From the NCBI RefSeq assembly GCF_005869225.1, contig NZ_SWFP01000011.1, positions 124,001 to 188,000 on the forward strand: a stretch of DNA of 64,000 nucleotides, given 5' to 3'. Origin of the DNA: Dyadobacter bucti (GTDB lineage Bacteria > Bacteroidota > Bacteroidia > Cytophagales > Spirosomataceae). Made by a program: the position numbers and the translations under genes. The notes under the pieces were generated by a model. It made no database searches, was not told where the DNA came from, and was given only the letters and a program-made list of their open reading frames with translations. Shown here piece by piece: positions 52,233-61,146 of the stretch. Position 1 is the stretch's first letter. Each line of letters starts with the position of its first letter.

Positions 52233-54776
52233 CTAAACATCCTGCCGTAAAACTTCCAATGGAGGACGTGAAAGGATACCGCGGCTGTTGATGAGCCCGA
52301 TAAAAACCGTCATGCCGGATACAAAAAGGAAAACTGCTACAATCGGCAGGATCTCGGGTTTGAATTCTGCTTCAAAACTGAATTTTGCCAGTAAAAAGCT
52401 TCCCACAAGCGAAAGCAATATTCCCGTAAGTGCCGCCAGGGAACCCAGAAAGAAATATTCCAGAGAAGTAATTGCGAAAATCTGTTTTCTGCTGGCGCCC
52501 AAAGTACGCAGTAGGATGCTCTCCTGTAGCCGCTGGTATTTACTGATCAGCACGGACGCAATGAGGACGATCAGACCGGTAAGAATACTGAAACCGGCCA
52601 TAAAGCGGATCACAAACCCGATTTTATTGAAAATTTCATCCAGGACCCTGAGTACAAGCTGCAGGTCAATAATCGATATATTAGGGTATTGCCTCACAAT
52701 AGCCTGCTGAAAACGGGCGGATGTTACAGGATCGGGAACGTGGGTCAGCATTACATGAAATTGTGGTGCTTCTTCAAGGACTCCTTTTGGGAAAACAACG
52801 AGGAAATTGGTCTGTACTTCACCCCAGTTCACATCCCGGAAACTGGACACTACCGTCGACATCATCGTTCCCTGAACATTGAAAACCATCGTATCACCCA
52901 GCTCGATCCGGCTCCGGTCGGCGAAGCCCTGTTCCAGCGAAATAGGGATCAGATCAGATGATTTATTATAAATGCCCTGCCATTTTCCTTTTGTGATTTT
53001 TTCGGTAGAGGTGATCGAGTCACGGAACGTAACCCGGTATTCCCGCCCGAAGATCCGCCGGGACTGTTCGGCTGTTGTATCTCCTTCAAAATCCGAAGCA
53101 TTTTTCCCGTTAACCTCCTCCAGTCGCATATTTACAATGGGAACGCTCTGGTTGACAGGTACATGCTGCGCTTTTGCAATGGCAAGAACGCCTTCTTTCT
53201 GACTGGCTTGTATATCAAAAAGCACAATATTCGGCTGGTTCCCGCTGGTCGATAAATTAACGCGGGTAAGCAATATGGTCTGCACAAAGAAGAGCGTGCA
53301 GATCAGCGAGGTACCGAGGCCAATGGATACGATCAGGATCGATGTCTGGTTGTTGGGACGGTACAGATTGGCCAGTCCCTGCCTCCATAAATAGCTCCAC
53401 GAAACCGGGAAAAACCGGCGTACCAGCCAGGTGAGCGAAGTGGCAGTGGCATATAGTACCAGAAATGAACCGAGGATACTTCCGGTAAAGATCAGAGCTT
53501 CTATCCAGGTCCGCATCTGAAGAAACGAAAAGCCGAAAATAAAGAGGATGATCAGACCGTACAGGATCCACGTCAGCGGATCTTTGTCCAGCTTCTGGGA
53601 GTCCAGGGAAACCCGGAGTACGTTCAATGGCGACACTTTCCGGATGGAGACCAGGGGCGGCAAAGCAAAAAGGATTGAGATCAATATCCCTATTGCCAAT
53701 CCCTGCCCGATAGCCAGCCACGATATTTCCGTGACCAGCTCGAACGGAAGGAAATCTTTAATGACAATGGGCAGAAACTGCTGGATTGTAGTTCCCAGGA
53801 TTGCCCCAAGTACAGATCCCAGTATGCCTATTCCTACGATCTGGATCAGGTAAATCAGAAAAGCCTGTGTTGCTTTTACACCGAGACATCTTAAAATGGC
53901 AATGGAATTCAGCTTTTCTTTGATATAAATATGAATGGCACTTGCCACACCTATGCATCCAAGGAGCAATGCTACAAACCCTACTAAGGCCAGAAAACGG
54001 GTCAGATCGCGGAATGACCTGCCTGTGTCTTCTTTTTGTGCCTGTACGGTTTTATAATCCAGGTCGGCCGCTTCAAAACGAGGTTCCAGCGTTTTTGCAA
54101 GTTTTTCGACGTCTGTTTTTTGAGGAAATTTAATATAATAGCGGTACGCTACCCGGCTGCCTTTTTGCATGAGTCCGGTTTGCGCCAGATAACGCATCGG
54201 GATGTAAATTGTAGGTGCTACCGTGCTGGTCAGTCCTGTTGAGCCGGGAGCTTTTTCCAATATGCCCGCTATGGCAAAAGTGACTTCCCCGATTTTGATA
54301 GAATCACCTACATGAGCCTGATACTGTAGCATGAGCGTCTGATCTACCAATGCTTCCCGTTTCGAGCGGAAAGTCTGTTCTGCAGTGACCGGAATGGTTT
54401 CGAATTTTCCGTAATAAGGAAAGTCGCCCTGTAAAGCTTTCACCTGCGCAAGTCTGTTTCCGCCATTTTTTTGAAAATAAACCATAGAAGCAAAGCTCCT
54501 TTCTTCGGACCGTGCAGTTCCCATCGAATCCACCATGGTTTTCACTTTCCCGCTCACAGCTTTGTTACCCGTCAGCGCCAGGTCCGCACCGATGAGGGTG
54601 GCAGCCTGGCTGTCGATGTTCTGCCGAAGGTTATCGCCGAGAGAATAAATAGCCACAAGTGCCGCTATACCGAGCACGATCGAGGAGATAAACAGCAGCA
54701 GCCTCGAACGGTTTTTCCGGCTGTCGCGCCAGGCCATTTTCAGCAACCAGGGGAAATTAATGGAATCGTTATTCAT
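52233..54776 (-). CDS. ybbP: ABC transporter permease, FtsX/YbbP type
   Basis: The 847-residue inner-membrane protein begins INFPWLLKMAWRDSRKNRSR with the first helix at about 26-48, then a large periplasmic MacB-like domain (SIYSLGDNLRQNIDSQAATL, YFQKNGGNRLAQVKALQGDF), an FtsX core of three helices (ALVGFVALLLGCIGVASAIH; GIGILGSVLGAILGTTIQQF), a second helix group and periplasmic domain, and a C-terminal FtsX block (FSILTGLIVLIASVLISKYQ; SLEYFFLGSLAALTGILLSL). The duplicated layout is that of YbbP. It pairs with the ATPase 44 bp upstream in the operon. The transported or mechanically handled substrate is unknown. Confidence 0.9.
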   Translation of the reverse strand: MNNDSINFPWLLKMAWRDSRKNRSRLLLFISSIVLGIAALVAIYSLGDNLRQNIDSQAATLIGADLALTGNKAVSGKVKTMVDSMGTARSEERSFASMVYFQKNGGNRLAQVKALQGDFPYYGKFETIPVTAEQTFRSKREALVDQTLMLQYQAHVGDSIKIGEVTFAIAGILEKAPGSTGLTSTVAPTIYIPMRYLAQTGLMQKGSRVAYRYYIKFPQKTDVEKLAKTLEPRFEAADLDYKTVQAQKEDTGRSFRDLTRFLALVGFVALLLGCIGVASAIHIYIKEKLNSIAILRCLGVKATQAFLIYLIQIVGIGILGSVLGAILGTTIQQFLPIVIKDFLPFELVTEISWLAIGQGLAIGILISILFALPPLVSIRKVSPLNVLRVSLDSQKLDKDPLTWILYGLIILFIFGFSFLQMRTWIEALIFTGSILGSFLVLYATATSLTWLVRRFFPVSWSYLWRQGLANLYRPNNQTSILIVSIGLGTSLICTLFFVQTILLTRVNLSTSGNQPNIVLFDIQASQKEGVLAIAKAQHVPVNQSVPIVNMRLEEVNGKNASDFEGDTTAEQSRRIFGREYRVTFRDSITSTEKITKGKWQGIYNKSSDLIPISLEQGFADRSRIELGDTMVFNVQGTMMSTVVSSFRDVNWGEVQTNFLVVFPKGVLEEAPQFHVMLTHVPDPVTSARFQQAIVRQYPNISIIDLQLVLRVLDEIFNKIGFVIRFMAGFSILTGLIVLIASVLISKYQRLQESILLRTLGASRKQIFAITSLEYFFLGSLAALTGILLSLVGSFLLAKFSFEAEFKPEILPIVAVFLFVSGMTVFIGLINSRGILSRPPLEVLRQDV

Positions 54777-54820
54777 TTTTCAAATGAGAATTCAAGTGTT
54801 TTGTATCAACGGAAACCCGG

Positions 54821-55513
54821 TCAGGCAACATAAGTAAGGTCATCGGAAATCAGTTTTCCGCCTTTGATACGGACAATTCTTTGGGTTTTGGCAGCTAGGT
54901 CAAGGTCGTGGGTGACGAGAACGAGGGTAGTGCCAGCTTCTTTGTTAAGGTCAAAAAGGAGTTTTACCACTTTCTCGCTGGTTTCAGCATCAAGGTTACC
55001 CGTCGGTTCGTCGGCAAAAAGGATTTGTGGCTGATTGGAAAATGCCCTTGCCAGCGAAACCCGCTGCTGCTCACCACCGCTGAGCTGGGTAGGGTAGTGG
55101 TGGCTTCTTTCGGCAAGCCCTACTTTGTCCAGAAGGTCCAGTGCCCTTGGTTTGATGTTTTTTTCGCCCCGCAATTCCAGCGGGACCATTACGTTTTCCA
55201 GGGCAGTGAGTGTAGGCAGCAACTGGAAGTTCTGAAAAATAAAGCCAACATATTGGTTTCTGACCGATGCGAGCTGGTCTTCGCTCATTCCGTTCAGTTT
55301 CGTTCCGTGCAGCTCAACGGTTCCGGAGGTTGCCCTGTCAAGACCTGCACACAGGCCGAGCAAAGTAGTCTTGCCGCTTCCCGAAGGACCCACTATTGAC
55401 ATGGTTGAACCCGCTGTTATCGAAAAATTAATGTTATCTAAAACGGTCAGGGAACGGTCCCCACTTTTATATATTTTGCTTACCTGCTGCAGATCGAGTA
55501 TGGTATCCATCAA
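54821..55513 (-). CDS. ybbA: ABC transporter ATP-binding protein (YbbA/LolD type)
   Basis: The 230-residue ATPase has Walker A GPSGSGKTTLLGLCAGLD, Q-loop VGFIFQNFQLLPTLTALENV, signature LSGGEQQRVSLARAFSN, Walker B ILFADEPTGNLDAETSEKV and H-loop VLVTHDLDLAA. It belongs to the MacB/LolD/YbbA group that drives FtsX-type permeases. It is the first gene of the two-gene operon with ybbP. The tesA-like gene diverges from it 175 bp away, the same three-gene neighbourhood as ybbAP-tesA in Escherichia coli. Confidence 0.95.
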   Translation of the reverse strand: MMDTILDLQQVSKIYKSGDRSLTVLDNINFSITAGSTMSIVGPSGSGKTTLLGLCAGLDRATSGTVELHGTKLNGMSEDQLASVRNQYVGFIFQNFQLLPTLTALENVMVPLELRGEKNIKPRALDLLDKVGLAERSHHYPTQLSGGEQQRVSLARAFSNQPQILFADEPTGNLDAETSEKVVKLLFDLNKEAGTTLVLVTHDLDLAAKTQRIVRIKGGKLISDDLTYVA

Positions 55514-55688
55514 TTGTTATATTTTTATATTCGCCCGGTGTTTGTAAGTTCAGGCAGCTTGTTTTATTCTAAATTGCTTCTTTTCGGTGTGCGACGCGTA
55601 TAAATATAGTGTAAACGGCGTTTAAAAGTAAATGAGCGGTTTACAGCCCCGGGAGTTTAAGTATATTGGTCAGACATTTTTTATAATT

Positions 55689-56378
55689 ATGATAAGTCGC
55701 TCAGTTTTGTTTGTGAAAGCTCTTATTTTGAGTTTACTATTTATTTCCTGTGCCGGGGATAAAAAGGACGGCGCTTCCAGTCGGCAGGATTCACTAGGCA
55801 CCGCTGCAAAAGCACCTGCTGCTAAGAAAAGAACCATTGTTTTTTTCGGCAACAGCCTCACGGCAGGTTATGGTCTGGACGATCCTAACCAGGCATTTTC
55901 CGGTCTGATCCAAAAACGCATCGATTCGCTAGGTTTAAATTACAAAGTGATCAATGCCGGTGTCAGCGGCGAAACAACCTCCGGTGGAAACAGCCGTATC
56001 GACTGGCTTTTGAAACAGCCTCTCGACATATTTGTCCTCGAACTCGGCGGCAATGATGGTTTGAGAGGTATACCGGTTACGGAAACCAAAAAGAACCTTC
56101 AGGCGATCCTGGATAAGGTAAAGGCCAAGTATCCCGATGCCAAACTCGTGCTGGCCGGTATGCAGATCCCGCCCAGTATGGGCCAAAAATATGCTTCGGA
56201 ATTTAAAGCAGTGTATGCCGAAATCGCCGATAAAAACAACATTACCCTCATTCCCTTTCTGCTTGAAGGAGTAGGCGGTGACGCCAGGCTCAATTTGCCC
56301 GATGGGATCCATCCGACTGCCGAGGGACACAAGATCCTTGCCGAGAATGTGTGGGTCCGGATCAAAGATCTGCTGTGA
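55689..56378 (+). CDS. tesA: SGNH-hydrolase lipoprotein, TesA-like arylesterase
   Basis: Start at 55689 (MISRSVLFVKALILSLLFIS) gives a lipobox ending FISC (Cys21); the frame is open upstream to 55632 but would spoil it. The 229-residue enzyme has the SGNH blocks: FFGNSLTAGYGLDD (block I, with the nucleophile Ser in GNSL instead of GDSL), NAGVSGETTSGGNSR, LELGGNDGLRG and LPDGIHPTAEGHKI with the Asp-His pair. It is a multifunctional esterase/lysophospholipase/thioesterase family. It is anchored to a membrane as a lipoprotein and is divergent from ybbA. Confidence 0.92.
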   Translation: MISRSVLFVKALILSLLFISCAGDKKDGASSRQDSLGTAAKAPAAKKRTIVFFGNSLTAGYGLDDPNQAFSGLIQKRIDSLGLNYKVINAGVSGETTSGGNSRIDWLLKQPLDIFVLELGGNDGLRGIPVTETKKNLQAILDKVKAKYPDAKLVLAGMQIPPSMGQKYASEFKAVYAEIADKNNITLIPFLLEGVGGDARLNLPDGIHPTAEGHKILAENVWVRIKDLL

Positions 56379-56390
56379 ACATTCACCTTT

Positions 56391-56678
56391 TCAAGAAGGA
56401 CGGATCATTTCCCATAATTCCATTTTTGTCTGAAGAATTTCTTTCTTGGTAACGTAATTGTCGAATGTGTCGAGTTTCAGGCCGTTTTCTCTGTTTTTTG
56501 GTTTGACGATTCGCGTAATGTAATCCCTGTCGCTGAAAGGGTCGAACCACCTGTCGGAGTCGGGTTCCTGAACCAGAATAATGTACCCCCAATTACACTG
56601 CATCTGATGCACATATAACCATACAGATACTTTAACCTGACTCCCGTCCTTTCGTTTAAATATCTTTTCATGCGTCAT
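56391..56678 (-). CDS. Small protein of unknown function
   Basis: The 95-residue soluble protein (MTHEKIFKRKDGSQVKVSVW ... QTKMELWEMIRPS) has no signal peptide or membrane helix. Alternating strand-like stretches (QVKVSVWLYV, WGYIILVQEP) and a helical C-terminus (TKKEILQTKMELWEMIRP) suggest a compact alpha/beta fold. It fills the gap after tesA with 12 bp between convergent stops, which supports it being real. No family could be named. Confidence 0.6.
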   Translation of the reverse strand: MTHEKIFKRKDGSQVKVSVWLYVHQMQCNWGYIILVQEPDSDRWFDPFSDRDYITRIVKPKNRENGLKLDTFDNYVTKKEILQTKMELWEMIRPS

Positions 56679-56756
56679 ACGAGAACTTTTTTTCTGCCCC
56701 TACGGTGTGAATTTGCCGATTTTTTAAACACACAAAAGAAACAATTATGCCAAAAA

Positions 56757-56799
56757 AAAGCCCGGACGACATGTTAAACACATCCTGTCCGGGCTTTCT
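56757..56799 (-). terminator. Terminator of the small membrane protein gene
   Basis: AAAGCCCGGAC (56757-56767) and GTCCGGGCTTT (56787-56797) form a perfect 11-bp stem. On the minus strand it is followed by a long T run. It lies 19 bp after the stop of the gene at 56818. Confidence 0.85.
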
Positions 56800-56817
56800 T
56801 TATATCATGATTTACTT

Positions 56818-56982
56818 CTAAACAACCCTGTCCCCGCGTATTAAGCGTAGTATTACTGCAACAACCGCAATCACAAGCAAGATGTGAATGATATTACCCA
56901 TTCCGAAGCTTGCAAAGCCAAAATAGCCGATTAGCCATAATATCACCAATATGACAGCTATTGTATAAAGTAGATTGCCCAT
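56818..56982 (-). CDS. Tiny membrane protein (Lmo0937 family)
   Basis: The 54-residue frame reads MGNLLYTIAVILVILWLIGY, then FGFASFGMGNIIHILLVIAV and VAVILRLIRGDRVV. Two hydrophobic helices, the glycine turn between them and the basic end match the small Lmo0937-type membrane protein family, which is frequent in Bacteroidota and often stress-linked. An ATG and a strong terminator frame it. Function unknown. Confidence 0.85.
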   Translation of the reverse strand: MGNLLYTIAVILVILWLIGYFGFASFGMGNIIHILLVIAVVAVILRLIRGDRVV

Positions 56983-57189
56983 TTTAAAAAAATTTTGAGT
57001 TAGAGTTAATTTAGATACAATAGAACTATATCAATTTGAATGCCAGCGTGCAATTGATCCCATTTAGGCAGGTAATTCCCCGCATTCTACACTATTTCGG
57101 AATTTGTTAATCTTTATCGCTGTAAGTTGTAGAAAATTTTCTCAAATTAAAACCTTGCTTTATTTAACATATACATCCGCATTTTTGAA

Positions 57190-58008
57190 ATGAAAAAAAC
57201 GCTTGTCATTGCCACTCTTGTTTTAACAGTCCTTTCTTCGGCCTCCCGGGCAGCCATTGTTGATACTGTTTCGGTTTACAGTACAGTTATGAAAAAGAAC
57301 CTGAAAGCCGTCGTAATCAGGCCCGATAACTACAATGCTGCCCAGGAACTACCGGTGGTGTACCTGCTGCATGGGTACAGCGGAAATCACGCCGACTGGA
57401 TTACCAAGGCCGTCGGTTTTCAAAAAGCCGTCGATAAACATAACATGATCATCGTTTGCCCCGACGGAGGTTTCAGCAGCTGGTACTGGGATAGTCCCGT
57501 GGACCCGCAGTCACAGTATGAGACCTATGTGGCCAAAGAACTCACAAGCTGGGTGGACGATCATTACAAGACCATCAAAAACAAAAACGGACGCGCCATT
57601 ACGGGGCTGAGCATGGGCGGGCACGGAGCACTATACCTCGCACTGAAACACCAGGATATATTTGGTGCAGCCGGCAGCATGAGCGGGGGCGTGGATATCC
57701 GACCGTTTCCGGATAACTGGGATATGGCCAAGCGCCTGGGCACTTATGCAGAGCAGCCTGAAAGATGGGAGAAAAATACAGTTTTCAACATGCTGCATTT
57801 ACTCACACCAAAATCACTCGCGCTGATCATCGATTGCGGAACGGAAGATTTCTTTTTTAAAGTCAATGAAAACCTGCACCAGGAATTGCTTTACAGAAAC
57901 ATCCCGCACGACTACCTTACCCGGCCAGGCGGGCACAATTGGCCTTACTGGACGAATGCGGTTCAATACCAGCTGCTTTTTATGAGTAATTTTTTTAGTA
58001 GGAAATAG
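57190..58008 (+). CDS. Exported esterase D-family alpha/beta hydrolase
   Basis: The 272-residue protein has a signal peptide (MKKTLVIATLVLTVLSSASR). The esterase-D/antigen-85-like fold is clear: VVYLLHGYSGNHADWITKAV, then IIVCPDGGFSSWYWDSPVDP, the nucleophile Ser141 in ITGLSMGGHGALYLALK, an acid residue in IIDCGTEDFFFKVN, and His in RPGGHNWPYW. Family members hydrolyse acyl esters of sugars, for example acetyl or feruloyl groups on polysaccharides. It stands alone between spacers. Confidence 0.9.
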   Translation: MKKTLVIATLVLTVLSSASRAAIVDTVSVYSTVMKKNLKAVVIRPDNYNAAQELPVVYLLHGYSGNHADWITKAVGFQKAVDKHNMIIVCPDGGFSSWYWDSPVDPQSQYETYVAKELTSWVDDHYKTIKNKNGRAITGLSMGGHGALYLALKHQDIFGAAGSMSGGVDIRPFPDNWDMAKRLGTYAEQPERWEKNTVFNMLHLLTPKSLALIIDCGTEDFFFKVNENLHQELLYRNIPHDYLTRPGGHNWPYWTNAVQYQLLFMSNFFSRK

Positions 58009-58172
58009 TATTCATGGCGAACACAGCTTTGTTTTAACGGGATCGCCGGGTTTTAAATGGAGCGTGGCAATCGTGATGTTAAATTCTATGCTTGCATACA
58101 GTTATTAAATTTCTCTGATTTACATTTGCAACAATTGAATATACCTTACATTTAATTTTACTATTCAGCTAA

Positions 58173-59420
58173 ATGAGCACCTTTTCCCCGCCTGTTAAAA
58201 ATACAGCCGCCCGGTTCACTGAAAATAAATACCTGGTAACCCTCATTTTTGTAACGTCCCTGTTTATGTTCTGGGGAATCGCCATCACGATGGGGGACGT
58301 TCTCAACAAACATTTTCAACATGTGCTGAGCCTCACCAAAACCCAGTCCGCGTTTGTGCAATTTGCGATTTTTGGTGCTTATGGCGTTATGGGCATTCCC
58401 GCGGGGCTGTTTATGAAACGTTTCGGATATAAGAACGGTGTGCTTTTTGGGCTTACCCTGTTTGCTACCGGCTCATTTTTGTTCGTTCCTGCCGCTGCGG
58501 CAGCTTCTTTTCCGTTTTTTGGAATTGCATTGTTCATTCTGGGATGCGGTATTTCGACGTTGGAAACCGTTGCTCACCCTTTCGTTGCTTCCCTGGGCGA
58601 CCAGCGGACCAGCGATATGCGCATCAATTTTGCGCAGGCATTCAACGCGCTCGGCACGATTATCGGGCCGGCTGTCGGCTCTTATTTTCTTTTAAGAAAC
58701 AATGTGGAAGGCAGTACAGACCTTACCTCGGTAAAAACACTGTACATCGTCATCGGAAGTGTGATCGCGACTATCGCGGTACTGTTCTCTTTTGTAAAAG
58801 TACCTGCGCTGATTGATCCCCATGTGACAGCAGTAGATCCTGAGGCTGCAAATGTGGACACGCATCCTGAAAGAAAACTTTTTCAGCACCGGCATTTCAA
58901 ATGGGCTGTGATCGCACAGTTTTTCAATGTGGCTGCGCAAAGTGGCACCTGGGCCTTTTTCATTAATTACGGACATGAAAAAATGGGCTTTACGGATGCA
59001 GTTGCAGGTAATTATATGATCCTGTTTTTTGTGCTGATGCTGACAGGCCGCTTCGTAGGGACTTTCCTGATGCGCTTCATTGCACCGCATACTTTGCTGG
59101 CCATATTTGCCGCATGTAATATCGTAATGTGCCTCATCGTCGCTCAGAGCTTCGGCTGGCCTTCTTTTATCGCGCTACTTATGCTCAATTTCTTTTTCAG
59201 TATCATGTTCCCGACCATTTTTAGTCTGGGATTGAAAAATTTGGGCGCGCATACGCAGCAGGCTTCTTCATTTATATCCATGGGTGTAGTCGGAGGTGCT
59301 TTTTTCCCGTTTGCAATGGGGGCAGTTGCAGAGCATGACGTAGCATCAGCCTACTACCTGCCAATTATTTGCTACACAGTAATTTTCTTTTTTGGTTACA
59401 AATTCTATAAAGTACTTTAA
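58173..59420 (+). CDS. Sugar MFS transporter (FucP/GluP type)
   Basis: The 415-residue inner-membrane permease has 12 predicted helices. Marks of the fucose/glucose:H+ symporter group: LFMFWGIAITMGDVLNKHFQ, then LTKTQSAFVQFAIFGAYGVM, GIPAGLFMKRFGYKNGVLFG, GCGISTLETVAHPFVASLGD and FNALGTIIGPAVGSYFLLRN. The N-terminal N/D residues used for proton coupling in FucP lie in the first helices. A ROK sugar kinase follows 110 bp downstream, which suggests uptake and phosphorylation of a hexose. Confidence 0.92.
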   Translation: MSTFSPPVKNTAARFTENKYLVTLIFVTSLFMFWGIAITMGDVLNKHFQHVLSLTKTQSAFVQFAIFGAYGVMGIPAGLFMKRFGYKNGVLFGLTLFATGSFLFVPAAAAASFPFFGIALFILGCGISTLETVAHPFVASLGDQRTSDMRINFAQAFNALGTIIGPAVGSYFLLRNNVEGSTDLTSVKTLYIVIGSVIATIAVLFSFVKVPALIDPHVTAVDPEAANVDTHPERKLFQHRHFKWAVIAQFFNVAAQSGTWAFFINYGHEKMGFTDAVAGNYMILFFVLMLTGRFVGTFLMRFIAPHTLLAIFAACNIVMCLIVAQSFGWPSFIALLMLNFFFSIMFPTIFSLGLKNLGAHTQQASSFISMGVVGGAFFPFAMGAVAEHDVASAYYLPIICYTVIFFFGYKFYKVL

Positions 59421-59482
59421 AAGGTTTTTACTCTGTAAATCAATAAGTTAATAGTTGTTTTAATTAATAAACAAAAAAAAGA

Positions 59483-59522
59483 ATGCCGATAGCTGACAGC
59501 CGAAAGCCAGCAGTTATCAGCC
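59483..59522 (+). repeat. Single arm of the GCCGAAAGCC repeat family
   Basis: GCCGATAGCTGACAGCCGAA and AGCCAGCAGTTATCAGCC are units of the same kind as at 13090, 35122, 38241 and 40905, here without a clear inverted partner. The block precedes the ROK kinase start by about 10 bp and is preceded by a T/A-rich stretch like the loops of the other copies. Confidence 0.6.
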
Positions 59523-59530
59523 CATTAAAT

Positions 59531-60430
59531 ATGAAACTCTGGGGAATTGACTTAGGAGGTACTAAAATTGAGTGCGCGGTATTAGATCCGGAACATAATC
59601 TGGAGGTGGTAGTAAGGATGCGGCTGCCGACAGAATCTGCAAATGGTTATGACCATATTTTGTCCCAAATCAAAAAACTGATCGATATGGTTGCGGAGCA
59701 GGTAGGCGAGAGACCTTCAAAAATAGGTTTTGCCACACCGGGCGTGCTTGAACCGGATTCTCAGTTGATGAAGAATTCCAATACGATCTGTCTGAACGGC
59801 CAGCCGCTGAAAGCAGATCTTGAAAAAATACTGGGTATACCGGTCCAGCTTGCGAATGATGCCAATTGTTTCGCATTGGCTGAGGCGCTAATCGGCGCGG
59901 GTAAGGATTATCCCAGGGCCGAGGTTGTTTTTGGGGTTATTATGGGTACGGGCGTTGGCGGCGGTTTGGTTGTTAACAATAAAATTATTGCCGGTCACCA
60001 CGGAATTGGCGGCGAATGGGGGCATAATATTTTAGAGGAAAACGGAGAACCGTGCTATTGTGGAAAGTCGGGCTGTGTGGAGCAGGTGATTTCCGGTCCC
60101 GCTCTGGAGCGCTATTATGAGCAGGTCAGCGGCGAAAAATTGTCCATGAAAACGATTCTTGAAAAGTACAATGGAGGCAAAGACGAGCATGCCCAGGCGA
60201 CTATCGAGCGACTGCTTGAGTATTATGGCAGGGCAATTTCGACCCTTATCAATGTATTGGATCCGGGGCTTATTGTGATAGGGGGCGGGGTTGGAAACGT
60301 GGAATTACTTTATACCAAGGGTTACGAGCGGATCAGGAAATATATTTTTAATAAAGGGATTGTCACGACACCCATTTTAAAACCAAAGCTGGGTGATAGT
60401 GCCGGTGTTTTCGGCGCCGCGCTGCTGTAG
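59531..60430 (+). CDS. ROK-family sugar kinase
   Basis: Start at 59531 (MKLWGIDLGGTKIECAVLDP); 16 further codons upstream are made only of repeat sequence. The 299-residue kinase has the ATP motif GIDLGGTKIE, then LANDANCFALAEALIGAGKD with the catalytic Asp, GVIMGTGVGGGLVVNNKIIA, HHGIGGEWGH, and the zinc motif EPCYCGKSGCVEQVISG (Cys-x-Cys-x4-Cys). The signature GIGGEWGH fits hexose kinases such as glucokinase, fructokinase or N-acetylhexosamine kinase. No DNA-binding domain is present, so it is a kinase and not a ROK repressor. Confidence 0.93.
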   Translation: MKLWGIDLGGTKIECAVLDPEHNLEVVVRMRLPTESANGYDHILSQIKKLIDMVAEQVGERPSKIGFATPGVLEPDSQLMKNSNTICLNGQPLKADLEKILGIPVQLANDANCFALAEALIGAGKDYPRAEVVFGVIMGTGVGGGLVVNNKIIAGHHGIGGEWGHNILEENGEPCYCGKSGCVEQVISGPALERYYEQVSGEKLSMKTILEKYNGGKDEHAQATIERLLEYYGRAISTLINVLDPGLIVIGGGVGNVELLYTKGYERIRKYIFNKGIVTTPILKPKLGDSAGVFGAALL

Positions 60431-60445
60431 CACAAAGACCTGTTG

Positions 60446-60503
60446 AAAAAATCCTGATTTTCCGTTTGATCGTCAATATAGTCTCGGAAAGTCAGGATTT
60501 TTT
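60446..60503 (+). terminator. Terminator after the ROK kinase
   Basis: AAAAATCCTGA (60446-60456) pairs with TCAGGATTTTT (60492-60502). Inside, TTTTCCG can pair with CGGAAAG. It ends in T and lies 16 bp after the ROK stop. Confidence 0.8.
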
Positions 60504-60553
60504 ATGAACTGCATATTCATCTTTTATTTATCAATTTAAACGAATCAATCTGT

Positions 60554-61129
60554 ATGAAAAAGCTATCTCTTCTGGTTTTTTTGTCCGTTTGTGCATTTGC
60601 TGTATCTGCGCAGAAAACCTGGAAAAACGACAAGCCGCATTCGCAATTAAAATTTGATATTACCCACCTCGGTGTATCTACGATTTCAGGGGCATTTACG
60701 GAATTTGACGCAACGATCACTGCAGCCAAGCCGGACTTCAGCGATGCTACTTTTAACCTTACCGCAAAAACAGCATCTATCGAAACCCATGTGGAGAAAA
60801 GAAACGATCACCTTAAATCGGCAGATTTCTTTGATGCTGCGGCAAATCCCGAGCTGACTTTCAAAAGTACCTCTCTGAAAAGTGCGGGGAAGGACAAATA
60901 CAAACTTTCAGGTGACCTCACCATGCACGGGGTTACCAAGCCTGTTACCCTGGATCTGACTTACCGCGGAACCATTACTAACCCACAAAGTAAGAAACCG
61001 GTAGCGGGTTTCCGTGCAATCGGAACTGTAAAGAGGGCAGACTTTGGCATCGGCCCGAAATTCCCCGCTCCAATGCTGAGCGAAGAAGTAACGATCATTG
61101 CCGACGGAGAGTTTGGCCCGCAAGATTAA
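60554..61129 (+). CDS. YceI-family periplasmic protein
   Basis: The 191-residue protein has a signal peptide (MKKLSLLVFLSVCAFAVSAQ). The mature part is the YceI lipocalin-like barrel: LKFDITHLGVSTISGAFTEF, then IETHVEKRNDHLKSADFFDA, LTFKSTSLKSAGKDKYKLSG and LTMHGVTKPVTLDLTYRG. YceI proteins bind isoprenoid or fatty-acid ligands in the periplasm. The FMN reductase gene follows 17 bp later, so the two are probably co-transcribed. Confidence 0.93.
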   Translation: MKKLSLLVFLSVCAFAVSAQKTWKNDKPHSQLKFDITHLGVSTISGAFTEFDATITAAKPDFSDATFNLTAKTASIETHVEKRNDHLKSADFFDAAANPELTFKSTSLKSAGKDKYKLSGDLTMHGVTKPVTLDLTYRGTITNPQSKKPVAGFRAIGTVKRADFGIGPKFPAPMLSEEVTIIADGEFGPQD

Positions 61130-61146
61130 ACCAGTTTAATTAGTAT

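Noticed and set aside
59483..59530. N-terminal extension of the ROK kinase
   Set aside because: The 16 extra codons consist of the GCCGAAAGCC repeat and precede the conserved MKLWGIDLGGTK start.
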